A DNA stretch of 64,000 nt from Platycnemis pennipes (lineage: Eukaryota > Arthropoda > Insecta > Odonata > Platycnemididae): contig OW121851.1 of the NCBI GenBank assembly GCA_933228895.1, positions 127,705,624 through 127,769,623 of the forward strand. The letters run 5' to 3'. Below are positions 21,900 to 32,284 of this stretch, one piece after another. Position 1 is the first letter of the stretch, and each line of letters starts with the position of its first letter. The position numbers and the translations under genes were made by a program. Below the pieces are notes generated by a model. It was not told where the DNA came from and made no database searches. It worked only from the letters and a program-made list of their open reading frames with translations.

Positions 21900-23348
21900 G
21901 GGGCCTAATTCTGTAAAGTCGAATTCGAGATTCCGACGTCACAACAATACCCATATATGGAAAAAACGTCATAGTTTGCAGTAGAAACCGTGCTCCCTTA
22001 ATGCCGCGACGGTCGCCCCGGTTGAAGGCGACGGATTCGGATCATTTCGTTCATAATCCGTCGCCAAATATTTACTGGCGAGCAGGCACTGCTATCGCAG
22101 TGGGCACCGATAGAAGCTTCGATTGTAGCAGATGACTTGTTGATATTTATCGCGCGGAATACAAGGTGAGAATGTATCTAATTCCAGCTAATGATTAAAT
22201 CTTTCATGTCTCCGTGTCCTTGCCGCTTATACAGTGAGAGGTATATAAAACTATTTGTTTTGTTTTCAATTGTCGCCATGCAATGTTTTTGTTTAATGTT
22301 GATTTAAAATTGTCAGGTAGATTAGACATATATGTTTTATATTCGTGTAAAATTTCTACGCAATATTTTAATGCTACTTCAGGGGCAATCTATATTATAG
22401 AGAGAGATGGTATCATGTTGGAAATCATATTGTTTGAGCAAATCTCATTATGCTGCCTTGTTTTGTATGAGTAACTTTCTTTGTGTGGTTGTGTTCTACC
22501 GACCAATTCTGGCATTGTATGGACCCCCACCCCCCGTGTGGCAATCTCCCCCCTGCCACAAACCTTTATGGTGGCTTGCAGGGTATATGTAGATGTAGAC
22601 CTCCTTTGGTCTTGTGACGCGTACATTATCGCAGGATATTGAACGGTAGTTGCAGATATCTGCTGCTGTGATATCGTTCATTCCAAATCAATGTACTATT
22701 TAAATAGAAACAGGCGGACGGAGGAATATATGCATGAAGATTTAATGATTCACTCGAGAAGAAAACAATATCATTACAGAAGCTGTCGACGCAATCAATT
22801 GATAAAACCAAACATTTCGCGATTTAATACCTTTTGGGGTTATATGCGGTACTTTTGGTAATTGAATAATTGCACTGGATTGTACTTGAAAGCCATACAT
22901 CCACAACTTTATTTTCTTATCTAACATCTTGTTGGAAATACATAACAACCTAAGAACATTAACAACCGAAGAAAATTTTCACTTACATCTTAACAATTCC
23001 AAAGGTGTAATCACTTTCAATTTTCAGAAGTTTCACTTTCTTAATAAGTCCGCCGTTATTCCATACCAGCATATATTGTTACATTTTAAAGTGAATAGGT
23101 TGATTACAAACATCAACAGTAATTCATGTTGATTAACTATTGTTAATTACCTCGGCTTGTTCCCTCCCATATTCCATATTCATGTTCCCTCCATTGTAAT
23201 AATGGCCCGCTGGATAGACAAACGTTGGATAAACAGTCAACTGTTATACGTCATTTCGGCGGTGAACGATGTTCGAGAATCGTTCGTCCCGGTGACCCAT
23301 GACTCTCCATATGAGCCGAAATTCTTTCGACTTTACAGATAAGGCCCC
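21900..23348. mobile_element. TIR element copy A, carrying a LINE 3' tail
   Basis: The left end GGGGCCTAATTCTGTAAAGT and the inverted right end GGGGCCTTATCTGTAAAGTC are terminal inverted repeats, continuing CGAA. Copy B (23814-25038) shares both ends and nearly all internal sequence. Inside the left part, GGCGACGGATT and AATCCGTCGCC form an 11-bp inverted repeat. At 22522-22599 both copies hold the TAGATG-type LINE tail. No transposase is visible; the superfamily is undecided, with a Harbinger-like origin possible. CAG flanks both ends of copy A if the left boundary is set at 21901. Confidence 0.7.
22522..22599 (+). mobile_element. CR1-like LINE 3' tail inside TIR element A
   Basis: CCCCCCTGCCACAAACC, GGTGGCTTGCAGGGTATA and TGTAGATGTAG match the tails at 34880-34935 (+) and, inverted, at 31677-31720. 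Copy B has a shortened version at the corresponding place. The tail was therefore inside the progenitor before the two copies separated. Confidence 0.65.
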
Positions 23349-23813
23349 CAGGACACACAACGTTTTGGCCCTTATATCGATTGGCAATAAAATAATAAGG
23401 CCTTTCCATCATATATTTGAAGGAAAAAGACGTTGAAAATCATCTATTTTATACGTGGTTATGCGGCAGAGTATGGCTCTTGCAGTAAAATTCGCAGATT
23501 TATAATAAAGAGAAATGTCGTTTTGACGAAAAACTAATATAGAATGCGCAATTTTATGTAGAATTTAGAATTGTAAAGAAGTGCTCGCCTTACTACACTT
23601 GTTTAATTGATATTAATAAATGTTTGCTCGAAAAAAAGCAGAAAAGCCTTAGTTACATGAAAGTGGCACTACAGTATGTTGTTATAATCGGCAACGGTAC
23701 TGGTGACGAAACGTGCTTACTAGCCGATTTACTAACTTAATTAATGAATATACCTTACCAAGTTCCTTCTTATATTTTTTATGTAATTTAAATATTTCAG
23801 AGGTTATTGACAT
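23349..23813. other. Unique spacer between TIR element copies
   Basis: This sequence is not shared by copies A and B, and no coding signal is seen. Its presence argues for two insertions rather than a simple head-to-tail duplication. Confidence 0.45.
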
Positions 23814-25038
23814 GGGGACTAATTCTGTAAAGTCGAATTCGAGATTCCGACGTCACAACAATACCCATATATGGAAAAAACGTCATAGTTTGCAGTAGAA
23901 ACCGTGCTCCCTTAATGCCGCGACGGTCGCCCCGGTTGAAGGCGACGGATTCGGATCATTTCGTTCATAATCCGTCGCCAAATATTTACTGGCGAGCAGG
24001 CACTGCTATCGCAGTGGGCACCGATAGAAGCTTCGATTGTAGCAGATGACTTGTTGATAATAATCGCGCGGATTATAAGGTGAGAATGTATCTAATTCTA
24101 GCTAATGATTAAATCTTTCATGTCTCCGTGTCCTTGCCGCTTATACAGTTAGAAGTATATAAAACTATTTGATTTTGTTTTCAAATGTCGCCGTGCAATG
24201 TTTTTGTTTAATTTTGATTAATAAATTGTCAGGTAGAGTAGACATATAGGATTGCTATTCGTGTAAAACTTCTGCGTAAGATTTTAATGCTACTGCAGGG
24301 GCAATATATATTATTGAGAGGAGATGTTATCATGTTGGAAATCACATTGTTTGAGCAAATATCATTATGCTGCCTTGCATTGTATAAGAACCTTTCTTTG
24401 TGTGGTTGTGTTCTACCGACAAATTCTGATATTGTATGGACGTCTCCCTGGTGACTTGCAGGGTATATGTAGATGTAGACGACCTTTGGTCTTCGGACGC
24501 GTAAATTATCGCAGGATATTGAACGGTTGTTGCATATTTGTATTTGCTACTGTGATATCATCCATTCCAAATCAATGTACTACATAAATAGAAACAATAG
24601 CGGACGGAGTATTATATGCACGAAGGTGTAATGATTCACTCGAGAAAACAATATCATTACAGAAGCTGTCGACACAATCAATTGATAAAACCAAAACATT
24701 CCGTGATTTAATTCCAAAGGTGTAATCACTTTTAATTTTCAGAAGTTTCACTTTCTTAATTAGTCTGCCGTTATTCCATACCAGCATATATTGTTATATT
24801 TTAAAGCGAATAGATTGATTACAAACATCAACAGTAAGTCATGTTGATAAACTATTGTGAATTACCTCAGCTTGTTCCTTCCATTGTAATAATGGCGCGC
24901 TGGATAAACATAACGTTGGACAACAGTCAACTGTTAGACGTCATTTCGGCGGTGAACGATGTTCGCGAATCGTTCGTCGCCGTGACTCACGACTCTCCAT
25001 ATGAGCCGAAATTCTTTCGACTTAACAGAATAGGCCCC
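23814..25038. mobile_element. TIR element copy B
   Basis: Same orientation and order as copy A, starting GGGGACTAATTCTGTAAAGT and ending ACAGAATAGGCCCC. Compared with A, it lacks about 170 bp between GATTTAAT (A near 22828) and TTCCAAAGG (A near 22998). It also has a shortened LINE tail near 24440-24478. Numerous single-base differences show that the copies are not recent duplicates. Confidence 0.7.
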
Positions 25039-27182
25039 ATGGTGTAATTAATACCAATGCTTCTAAATAGTAACAGCGTCATTTTTGCCAAACAATTTTC
25101 AAAAATATCAATATTAATAAAATTCAAAACAAAGAGTTGTATTTGCAAGGGAATAGTTAAAAAATAAGAAAGAAAATATTTAGCCTATTTTAGAATACGT
25201 ATTATTGGGATTGATCATGTATTCACACTTTATAAATTAAACGTTGCAGCAACACATCAGCAAGTTCCGAAGTCAAAATGAGTTCAAAGAGCTTGTAAAA
25301 TATAGAATGCAACTACAACGCGATATATAATAGCATACTCATACAATTATTGTGTATGCGTTATCACCCTATAGATGATTTTCCATCTAGGTGTTTTTCT
25401 GGAAATCCCTAGGTCCGGTTGCTCCGGATAACGTAGAGAGCTTGGTTTCCCAAACGGTAGGAGGACACTTAGTGTCAGGAATCGACCGGAGGCTCTCCGG
25501 GAGGAGTTGCTGAGTGATGGAGGCTTTTCCGCCGCTGCACTGTGAGTGTGAGATTTTGCGGGTGGTTGAAGAACGTCGGGAACGCCTTCGTTTGAATCCA
25601 AGCAGGATAAATTGATATTTCAATTTGCATGGCGTTGGTCGACTATTCCCAATAGTTTAGTTGTTGAGAGAACCAGTTCACCTGGAAAAGGAGAAAAATA
25701 CTAATGCGCTGCCCGGTTTCCCGGAACATATTAATCAAGAGTAGAGTGTTAATTAATTTCAAAATAAATAAATATATGGTACATTGGAGAATCCTGATTT
25801 TTGTTCCTAAAATTACATTTTTAAGTGCCTCATTTCTACTATGATCCCTCTGATCCATCATTTTTTCTGTTTTTAAATTTTCTTGGATTTAATTTTTTAT
25901 AATATTCTCTCTGGAGTTGAAAGGTGGTGAGCTTTCCCTGATTACATTACTGGGATAAGTAACTCAGAGATAAGGTAAGGCAAATGTGAGTTTCCTGACA
26001 TCTCATAGCTGCCAGTTAATTTTTTTAACGCCTAGACGCCTACGCCTAACGCCTAGAGAGCAAAATTGAATCGCTGTAAATAATTATATCTCCCGTATCG
26101 TTGTTGAAAACATCTCTCGTTAAGTTAAATACATGGCAGAGGTGATGCATCAACTGGTCCCCGGTAGCACGGGTTAGCAAAATTTTAATTTATTTACAGG
26201 AGATTTTTCTCTTACATTATTTTATTCCCTGTGGCAGTGGTGGTTGGAGGGAAGCCAACGAAGAGCTGGAGGGAGATAAATTGAATATACCGGGAAATCG
26301 TTAGGGGAGGCGGCTGGGCAAAATAGATGAGGGTTAAAAAAGTAGACAAAGATTGGGTGAAGGCAAAAGCTAGATAAAGGAGGGTTTGGAAAGCGTAACT
26401 TGACGGCTGTGATCCTGTCATGGAAAAGGTGAGGTGAGGACGTCAATGCATCTCTAAGAAGTTACCTCATAACAAATCTAACTCAATATTAAAATTAACC
26501 TCGAATAACTAAAGTATTCAACAAATAGCCTAACAGCTAAAAAATTTCTTCTTCCCGTAAGGATTCTATAAACTTAAAGCATATCTTTTCCTTCCCAATC
26601 TCCCTTATAGATGATATACTTTCATCGTCAATCTCTGTCACCCTGTAATGCGCGCAAGGTTTCCAAAGTCTTCCTCGGGAATTTATCTCCACTCTAAAAC
26701 GTTTGGACTGATCTCGGCGATATAATACCTTCAAATTTGTTACTTGCCTTGGGCTAGATTATTTTTTGGTCTCTCAGATAAATGATTTCTGCAATCGCGT
26801 CACTCGTAGCCTAGCTGTGTGGCCGCTCGGGCTCATCGCGCCTCACGTCCGTCGCCGAGAGCCGTCCTTGATTTAAACGCTGGGTGGGATTTTGATTTGC
26901 TGGCTGCAAAGTCGTTCCACCCAATTACCTACCTCGCTCAGTTTCACGCAGTCTGGAACTGAAAAACGGTTGAGTAAAACGATCAGAGTAGAAAAATGAG
27001 GTAAAAAGTTAATTTTCTACGTGATATTTTCTCTTGTTTCCTCACGTATTCATATATGTCTAAAGGTACATGACTTGTAAAACGTATGTTTTAAAAAGAC
27101 TATTGTAAGATTGGCCTGTTCTTTAAGATGCTACCGTAGTTATTACATTTATTTTATGCTGTAAAGCAAGAAATGTCGTTAA
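25039..27182. other. Non-coding; GC-richer patches, one micro-repeat
   Basis: No recognisable gene. 25380-25620 and 26800-26900 are GC-richer than their surroundings, but the frames there match nothing. 26027-26056 is a short run of ACGCCTA-like units. 26215-26440 is purine-rich on the plus strand, which explains its open minus-strand frames. Confidence 0.35.
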
Positions 27183-27224
27183 GGAATGTTTCTCGGGCTT
27201 CCCACCGGTTAATAGGCTACATTA

Positions 27225-27268
27225 CCGCCAACGTTTCAAAGAGCGACTGACTCTTCATCTTCAGGGCT
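27225..27268 (-). ncRNA. Hammerhead ribozyme variant, Penelope-associated (copy 2)
   Basis: On the minus strand: helix I GCC (27267-27265), core CTGAAGA (27264-27258, fits CUGANGA), one extra base, then helix II GAAGAG (27256-27251) with CTCTTT (27243-27238) around a seven-base loop. GAAA (27237-27234), CGTT and GGC (27229-27227) follow, the last pairing with GCC. The layout matches 2085-2129 base for base in the core, including the extra base and the missing helix III. Helix I is only three clear bp. Confidence 0.7.
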
Positions 27269-27297
27269 TCTGAGTGCCGGTTTTTACATAATTGCCG

Positions 27298-28112
27298 TTA
27301 TATATGTGTATCTATCGCCCGGGTCAGATGTCTCCTGATTGGTCGAGACGTCGGTTTAAATTCAACGGACCCGATTATTGGCCTCCTTGAATATTCGCCA
27401 CTCTTTCTTATCTCTCGGATGCAATTTATAACTGGGCTCCAGGTGGTACTGAGATTGAAACCAGTGTCTCTATTTTTTTCGAGACGGATCTCGATGGCCT
27501 CCTTGGTGAGTCCATTCCAATAGAAATGTGATCGGTGAAGTAATTTTGCCTTATCCCATTGTATTGCGTGGTCTCTTTTTATGCTATGCTCCGCTACAGC
27601 TGATTTCTCCATTTGGGCTAGTCGGAAGTGTCTTCGGTGTTCCTTCAATCTTTGTTCAATCTATGGTACGACCGGTCTCTCCCACATACACCATACCACA
27701 TGCGCAGGGAATTTTGTATACCCCTGGAGTCTGCAGCCCGATGGGATCCTTGGCCTTCACCAACCAGTCTCTAATCTTAGATTGAGGTAGGTGGATCGTT
27801 TCCATATTGAAGCGACGAAGGATTCGTTCGATCTTTCCCGAAGTGGTGGAAATATACGACAGAAAGGCCTTGGCAGCGGGTTTTTTGTCCGTTTCCTCAG
27901 CGATGTTCTTTCAGACTCAGACTCTTTCAGGGCCATCGAAATTTGCCATCTGCTATTTCCACTTTGTTTACCCTTTGGAGGGTCTTGTTTAGATGTTTTA
28001 ATTCCGACGAAATGCTCTCATCGTCTGCAATCGATTTGGCACTGTTGAACAGTGTCGCTAATACTCTTTGTGCCGGGTGATGGTGACTATGGCTGTTGAG
28101 GTAGAGGCCAAT
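27298..28112 (-). pseudogene. Penelope-like RT C-terminus plus GIY-YIG domain (broken)
   Basis: The minus-strand reading follows the family order. SHHHPAQRVLATLFNSAKSI, DDESISSELKHLNKTLQ and VNKVEIADGKF belong to the end of the reverse transcriptase. GKIERILRRFNMETIHLPQS and KDPIGLQTPGVYKIPCACGM lead into the GIY-YIG core VYVGETGRTID. The helix QRLKEHRRHFRLAQMEKSAV, AEHS and AIEIRLEK follow, ending at 27298. A frameshift near 27660 separates GETGRTID from QRLKEHRR, and at least one more break lies near 27935. The piece is nonfunctional. Confidence 0.8.
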
Positions 28113-28118
28113 TTAATG

Positions 28119-28680
28119 TGTCAAAGCGATTAACTAAATAAAATTTCAATATCACTTGGAACCTGAGTTTTTTATACGTATCAATCTACATATCAAAATG
28201 GCCTTAAAAATGATTTCTTTGACTCCCACGGTGTGGTACACCACGAGTACGCACCAAAGGGTCCAACAATCACCAAAGAGTACCACAGAGATAACCTCCA
28301 CCACCTACGTGATGCTGTGCAGCGCAAGAGACCGCAGTTGTGGTCTACAGGATATTAGCGCCTCCATCACCACAATGCACCAGCACATTCCTCACACTCG
28401 ATTCAGACTTTTTTGGCGAAAAACCAGACTCCTGTGGTTTAGCAGGTATCTTACTCTCCTGATATGGCCCCCTGCGACTTCTGGCTGTTTCCCAAACTCA
28501 AGAGGCACTCGATTTCAGACAAGAGAGGACATTATGGCTGCAACGACAGCCGAGCAAAACTCTATTCCGATAGAGGCTTTCTCAGAATGCTTCCAGCAAT
28601 GGCGGCAACGCTGGGAAAAGTGTGTGGAGTCCCAAGGAGACTACTTTATTATTATTAGGTTTCAAATGCTCCAGACATGC
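28119..28680 (+). mobile_element. mariner-family remnant
   Basis: A DNA-transposon piece of the mariner family abutting the Penelope-like element in the opposite orientation. Only the catalytic half and C-terminus of the transposase are readable. I found no terminal inverted repeats, so the edges are approximate. Confidence 0.75.
28185..28656 (+). pseudogene. mariner transposase, C-terminal half (broken)
   Basis: From 28218 one frame reads FDSHGVVHHEYAPKGPTITK, EYHRDNLHHLRDAVQRKRPQ and LWSTGY, then a TAG (28356-28358). It continues RLHHHNAPAHSS, QTFLAKNQTPVV, a TAG (28440-28442) and QVSYSPDMAPCDFWLFPKLK. Near 28500 the frame shifts to RGTRFQTREDIMAATTAEQN, FSECFQQWRQRWEKCVESQG and DYF, a typical mariner C-terminus. 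The second catalytic Asp, normally in HDNAPAH, is changed to His (HHNAPAH), while the Asp in APCDF remains. Another shift before 28218 separates the IKMALKMI piece. This is a dead cut-and-paste transposase. Confidence 0.85.
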
Positions 28681-29894
28681 CAGTTTTTTTTCCCTGGCCA
28701 AAGGTCGGATACTTTTAACACACCTTTTTTTTCTAACGCACCTCGTATACTTTACAAACTATCTCGAGAGTGGGTGATAGGCGGTGGGTTAATGTCATAC
28801 GTTAATGCACGTTCACTTATATCATGTACATCAGAAGAGATTTCAGTGAGTATCATGCAAGTCACACGTTACCAGTTCTACATACGATACCGCATGTTAA
28901 GAAACACCTAGGAATTACAACAGAATGCTTTATAAATATTGTTTTTTCAATCAGTCATGTGTATATCTTAAAATGAAAAAATCCAAAAACTTTATTTCAT
29001 CACTATTTTTTTCATTAATCCATTATTTTGGTGTGAGATTTCATTGTAAGCTTCTTTCATGTTTGGTGAAAATATTTGTGTGCTAATTGGTTAGTTATTT
29101 CACAACGGTCTAACCTAAACTTAAACCCATAAAGAAACTCAACATCCTTGCTCCTTCCAGGATTCAAACCTACGACCAAAGAAGTAGCATTCCTACGCGT
29201 TACCAACATAACGACTGGATTTGGGGAGATATAAAAAAAGAAGCTTGTCTGTTTAAGGGATATGAAAATTCAAAAAGAAAGGGGGAAGTGAGAGAAGAGG
29301 AGGAAATTCAGAGGAAAGTGAAAATGTTTCATCACTTCGTGTTAGCTCTGCGCGAATGAATAAAATGACCGGCTTCTTCTTAATTTGGGGGAGAGAAATT
29401 CAGGGTGAGTTATCCAAATCCCCATTCTCCTCCATTCTCAACCCGCTAGCTTGCTCCCACCCCTTCCCTCCCTTTCCCCGTTACCATGGAGATCCTTGCT
29501 ACGGAAGTTCCTAGTGTGCCTGCGTAACGATCCCAGCATGACTAAGGGAAATGCCCGGTGGATCAACGACCAACCCTTTATTTCTGTAAAGAATGAATTC
29601 ACTTGAACGCAGGTTCGTGTGGATTCATCGTATCGCAGTCATGCTGGTAGGGCATTCTGAATAAAAATATAAAGAATATAGTGGCAGTATTTTACGTCAA
29701 ATGGCTTGCCTCAGGGAGACGTAGGTTGTTGTGAAACCAAAAGAAACAGTAGGAAGAATTTTCTTGCAAAAATCTTCCATGAAAGACTAAAATAGTTTTG
29801 CATATTTATATCCTCTGGATTCATGGTGAAATATTTGGCCAGTAACCAGCCATATGAATACTTCACTTCTGTTGTATCGTTAACCCTCTCTATG
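28681..29894. other. Non-coding apart from a tRNA-like fragment
   Basis: No gene is recognised. A donor-like GGTGAGTT near 29404 has no supported exon before it. 29150-29220 holds a tRNA-like piece described separately. Confidence 0.35.
29152..29220 (-). repeat. tRNA-derived SINE head (candidate)
   Basis: On the minus strand TTGGTAACGCGTAGG resembles a D-arm/A box. About 40 bases on, GTAGG, TTTGAAT and CCTGG form a T-arm with a B-box-like GGTTTGAATCC. The acceptor stem is not paired, so this is a SINE or pseudo-tRNA rather than a tRNA gene. Confidence 0.45.
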
Positions 29895-29980
29895 CATATC
29901 TACATCTACATAATACGCTGCAAGCTTCCAGAATGGAGAGTGGCATGGGGTGAATTTACACCAGGCATAAATTATCAGTC
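29895..29980 (-). mobile_element. CR1-like LINE 3' end fragment
   Basis: The plus strand reads ATCTACATCTACATAATACG followed by CTGCAAGCTTCC, the inverted TAGATG tail and GGTGGCTTGCAGGGTATTAT-like end of this family, with a few changes. Only the extreme 3' end remains. Confidence 0.6.
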
Positions 29981-31676
29981 AGGGATAAAATTTAATACCA
30001 TGCAGGCATGCATACCTAAAATGCAGCATATTCATTCTTTCATTTCATTCAACCTTAAATCTTTCTTTAAATTCATGATTTGTTGAATACTTACTTCGAA
30101 TATACCATGAACCATGCATTAGGTATATAATCAATGAATCTGCGTGCAGGATCTCAAGTAAAGGCCGTTGGCATCATTTAGGAATTAAAATGTGAATTAA
30201 GCTTTATTTAAAGGAGTTTAAATTTTTCCCATTCGCGCATCTCAGAAACCTCTATTGTAGTATTACAAATGTTTACCTAAAGTGTGCTTCTGTAGTCTTT
30301 GCAGCACCACAATTTATTGCAAGCTTTACATTATAGCAGTTAATTTATATATTTAATCAGAGTTCACTTCAGATTTTCTCTTCTGTTGGTAAATGCTATG
30401 TTAGCCGAAGCAGTCCCTCTATCATCTTTAGTACAACGCTCAACATTCGTGCAATATTCCGCTAGATAACAAAATTTTACTATCTGTTTTATCCAATTTG
30501 TTTCTAATTTTACCATTCCCTTTGCCGCCTTTTTTTCTAAAAAAATCCCTCCACTCTCGCATTAGGATTTCAAGTCTTGTGTTAATTCGTCATTCCAAAT
30601 CTATTGTGTCAAATGTTGAAATGAAATTGATTCATTCGGTGTACAAAAATCAATGCCAGTGGATATTTTGCAAAATTTACGATTTGTTATATTTCCTCCT
30701 ACCGGGATACCTACCCTAATAACGGGAAAACATGGGGTAAGAGTCTGATCTTAATCGTTCTAAAGAATACATTACTAATGCGCACTGGATGTTATGGATG
30801 AAATGCACGCCTTGTCGTTACAGTGGCGGTGATTCACGAGAGTGGAATGCCTGTTTACCTGTGACGGAATCCTTCTTTTGCGTTGTCACTATCTTTATCA
30901 ATATTCAATCTTGTCTAGAAGCGCGCTACTTTGAGTAACTACCCTTAAGGCTAGTGTTGCCAAATGAATTTGAACAACAGTTGAATAGTTATCACGTATT
31001 CTCTTACACTAAATATCATTTAAGTAGTGCTGAAGAAACGAGCTAAAGGTAATCGGTTGGGCGCCTGATGATGGTCACACGCTTCCCCGTTGCTTTCAGC
31101 CTCTCGATGTTGTTGGCCACCCGTCGTCCATTCTCCTCCTCTCGCCGATTATGCCCTTGCTTTCATTATTTTTGAAAGGGAGGCAGATGCGCCTCTGCGA
31201 ACCTCACCGTAAAGGCCTCCCCTCTGGCTCCCGTGGGGGAGCTGGCATTCGGCTTAGCACTTTCATCCCCCGGAGGCAGGGGTGGACGAGAGAAAGTGTT
31301 TTCCGACGTTCTGAAAGTTCCTCTCACCTCCATTCTCAGACGCAATCATCCACAACACTTTGTTCTAGTCACAATATTTTGTCTACTTCCTGGCTGAGAG
31401 AATGAATAGGCCGTGCAAACAGACGTGAAACTGCACTGGACTGAAACTAGATCTGATTGCGATCCTTCTGCCTGAGTTGCCTTAAATGGATTTAAAAAAG
31501 TCAATAGCTTTAGCTTAAGTAATTATGTACATAAATGGAGAGCAGTAATTTAGACGTCAACCAAATCAGCAGACTAGATAATTGAACTCACTAGATGATA
31601 AATCAACAGATGGAATAAACTTGCTAAATTGATGAGTGGCACATTCCAAAATCGGTGAAATAAGTCAGAAGTATAT
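29981..31676. other. Non-coding, nothing recognised
   Basis: AT-rich DNA. A GC-richer patch lies at 31050-31290 with an open frame (31151-31405) that matches no family. Confidence 0.35.
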
Positions 31677-32284
31677 CATCTACATAATACCCTGCAAGCC
31701 ACCATAAAAGTGTTTGGTAGGTGGTGAATCCAAACCAAGCGCGCATTACATATCATGCACTGAAAATGTTACTATTTATATTCTTGTCTAAACTTCACAA
31801 TTTAAAAAAAGATATAATGCAAAAAAATGCTGTTAGTTGGTTTAGCTTAAAGTCCTTATACCAACATGCAACTACCGCTGCTACCCGTTGATACACTCGT
31901 ATTTATACTATTGGATATATTTGCACCTATTCATATCCTCAATATTACGTGGAGAGAAGGAAGTTTCGTACATGTCAGCTCGACAATCAATTTCTCTAAT
32001 TTTATGTATATGATCTAGTCTACTAAAGTAAGTTGGAATTCGCAAAATATTTTAACGTTATCAATGAAAATATTGTCTTGGAATTTAGTTAGGACATAAA
32101 GTCTAAATTTCAACCTATGTTCTGACAGTGACTCCTATTTCTGTTCATCTAAAAAACTGGTTAGGCTAATATAGTTGTCATCACGTCCCTTCGGAAATCT
32201 TGCCGATCTTCTCTGTACACACCCCAGTTCATTATTTAAGCCAGTTTCATAAGGATCCCGTATACTGGCAGCGTATTCTAAACA
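31677..32284 (-). mobile_element. CR1-like LINE 3' remnant with post-RT domain
   Basis: The minus strand starts near 32284 with LEYAASIRDPYETGLNNELG, then VQRRSARFPKGRDDNYISLT, ESLSEHRLKFRLYVLTKFQD and KIREIDCRADMYETSF. This is the conserved C-terminal domain after the reverse transcriptase in CR1/jockey-group LINEs. Stops and frameshifts interrupt it. The 3' end at 31677-31695 is the inverted TAGATG/GGGTATTATG tail. It is the best-preserved copy of this family in the window and serves as reference for the others. Confidence 0.75.

Larger units (their letters stand above)
27183..28118 (-). mobile_element. Second Penelope-like element, 5'-truncated
   Basis: On the minus strand this begins in the reverse-transcriptase C-terminal region (GLYLNSHSHHHPAQR near 28110-28065), passes the GIY-YIG domain and hammerhead motif, and ends near 27183 with CCCGAGAAACATT, close to the CCCGAGAATGTTT end of the element at 2172. 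No inverted terminal copy or clear target duplication was found. The truncated side abuts mariner sequence starting at about 28120. Confidence 0.8.

Noticed and set aside
26027..26056. Telomere-like repeat
   Set aside because: The ACGCCTA-like units are few and differ from the TTAGG repeat of arthropods.
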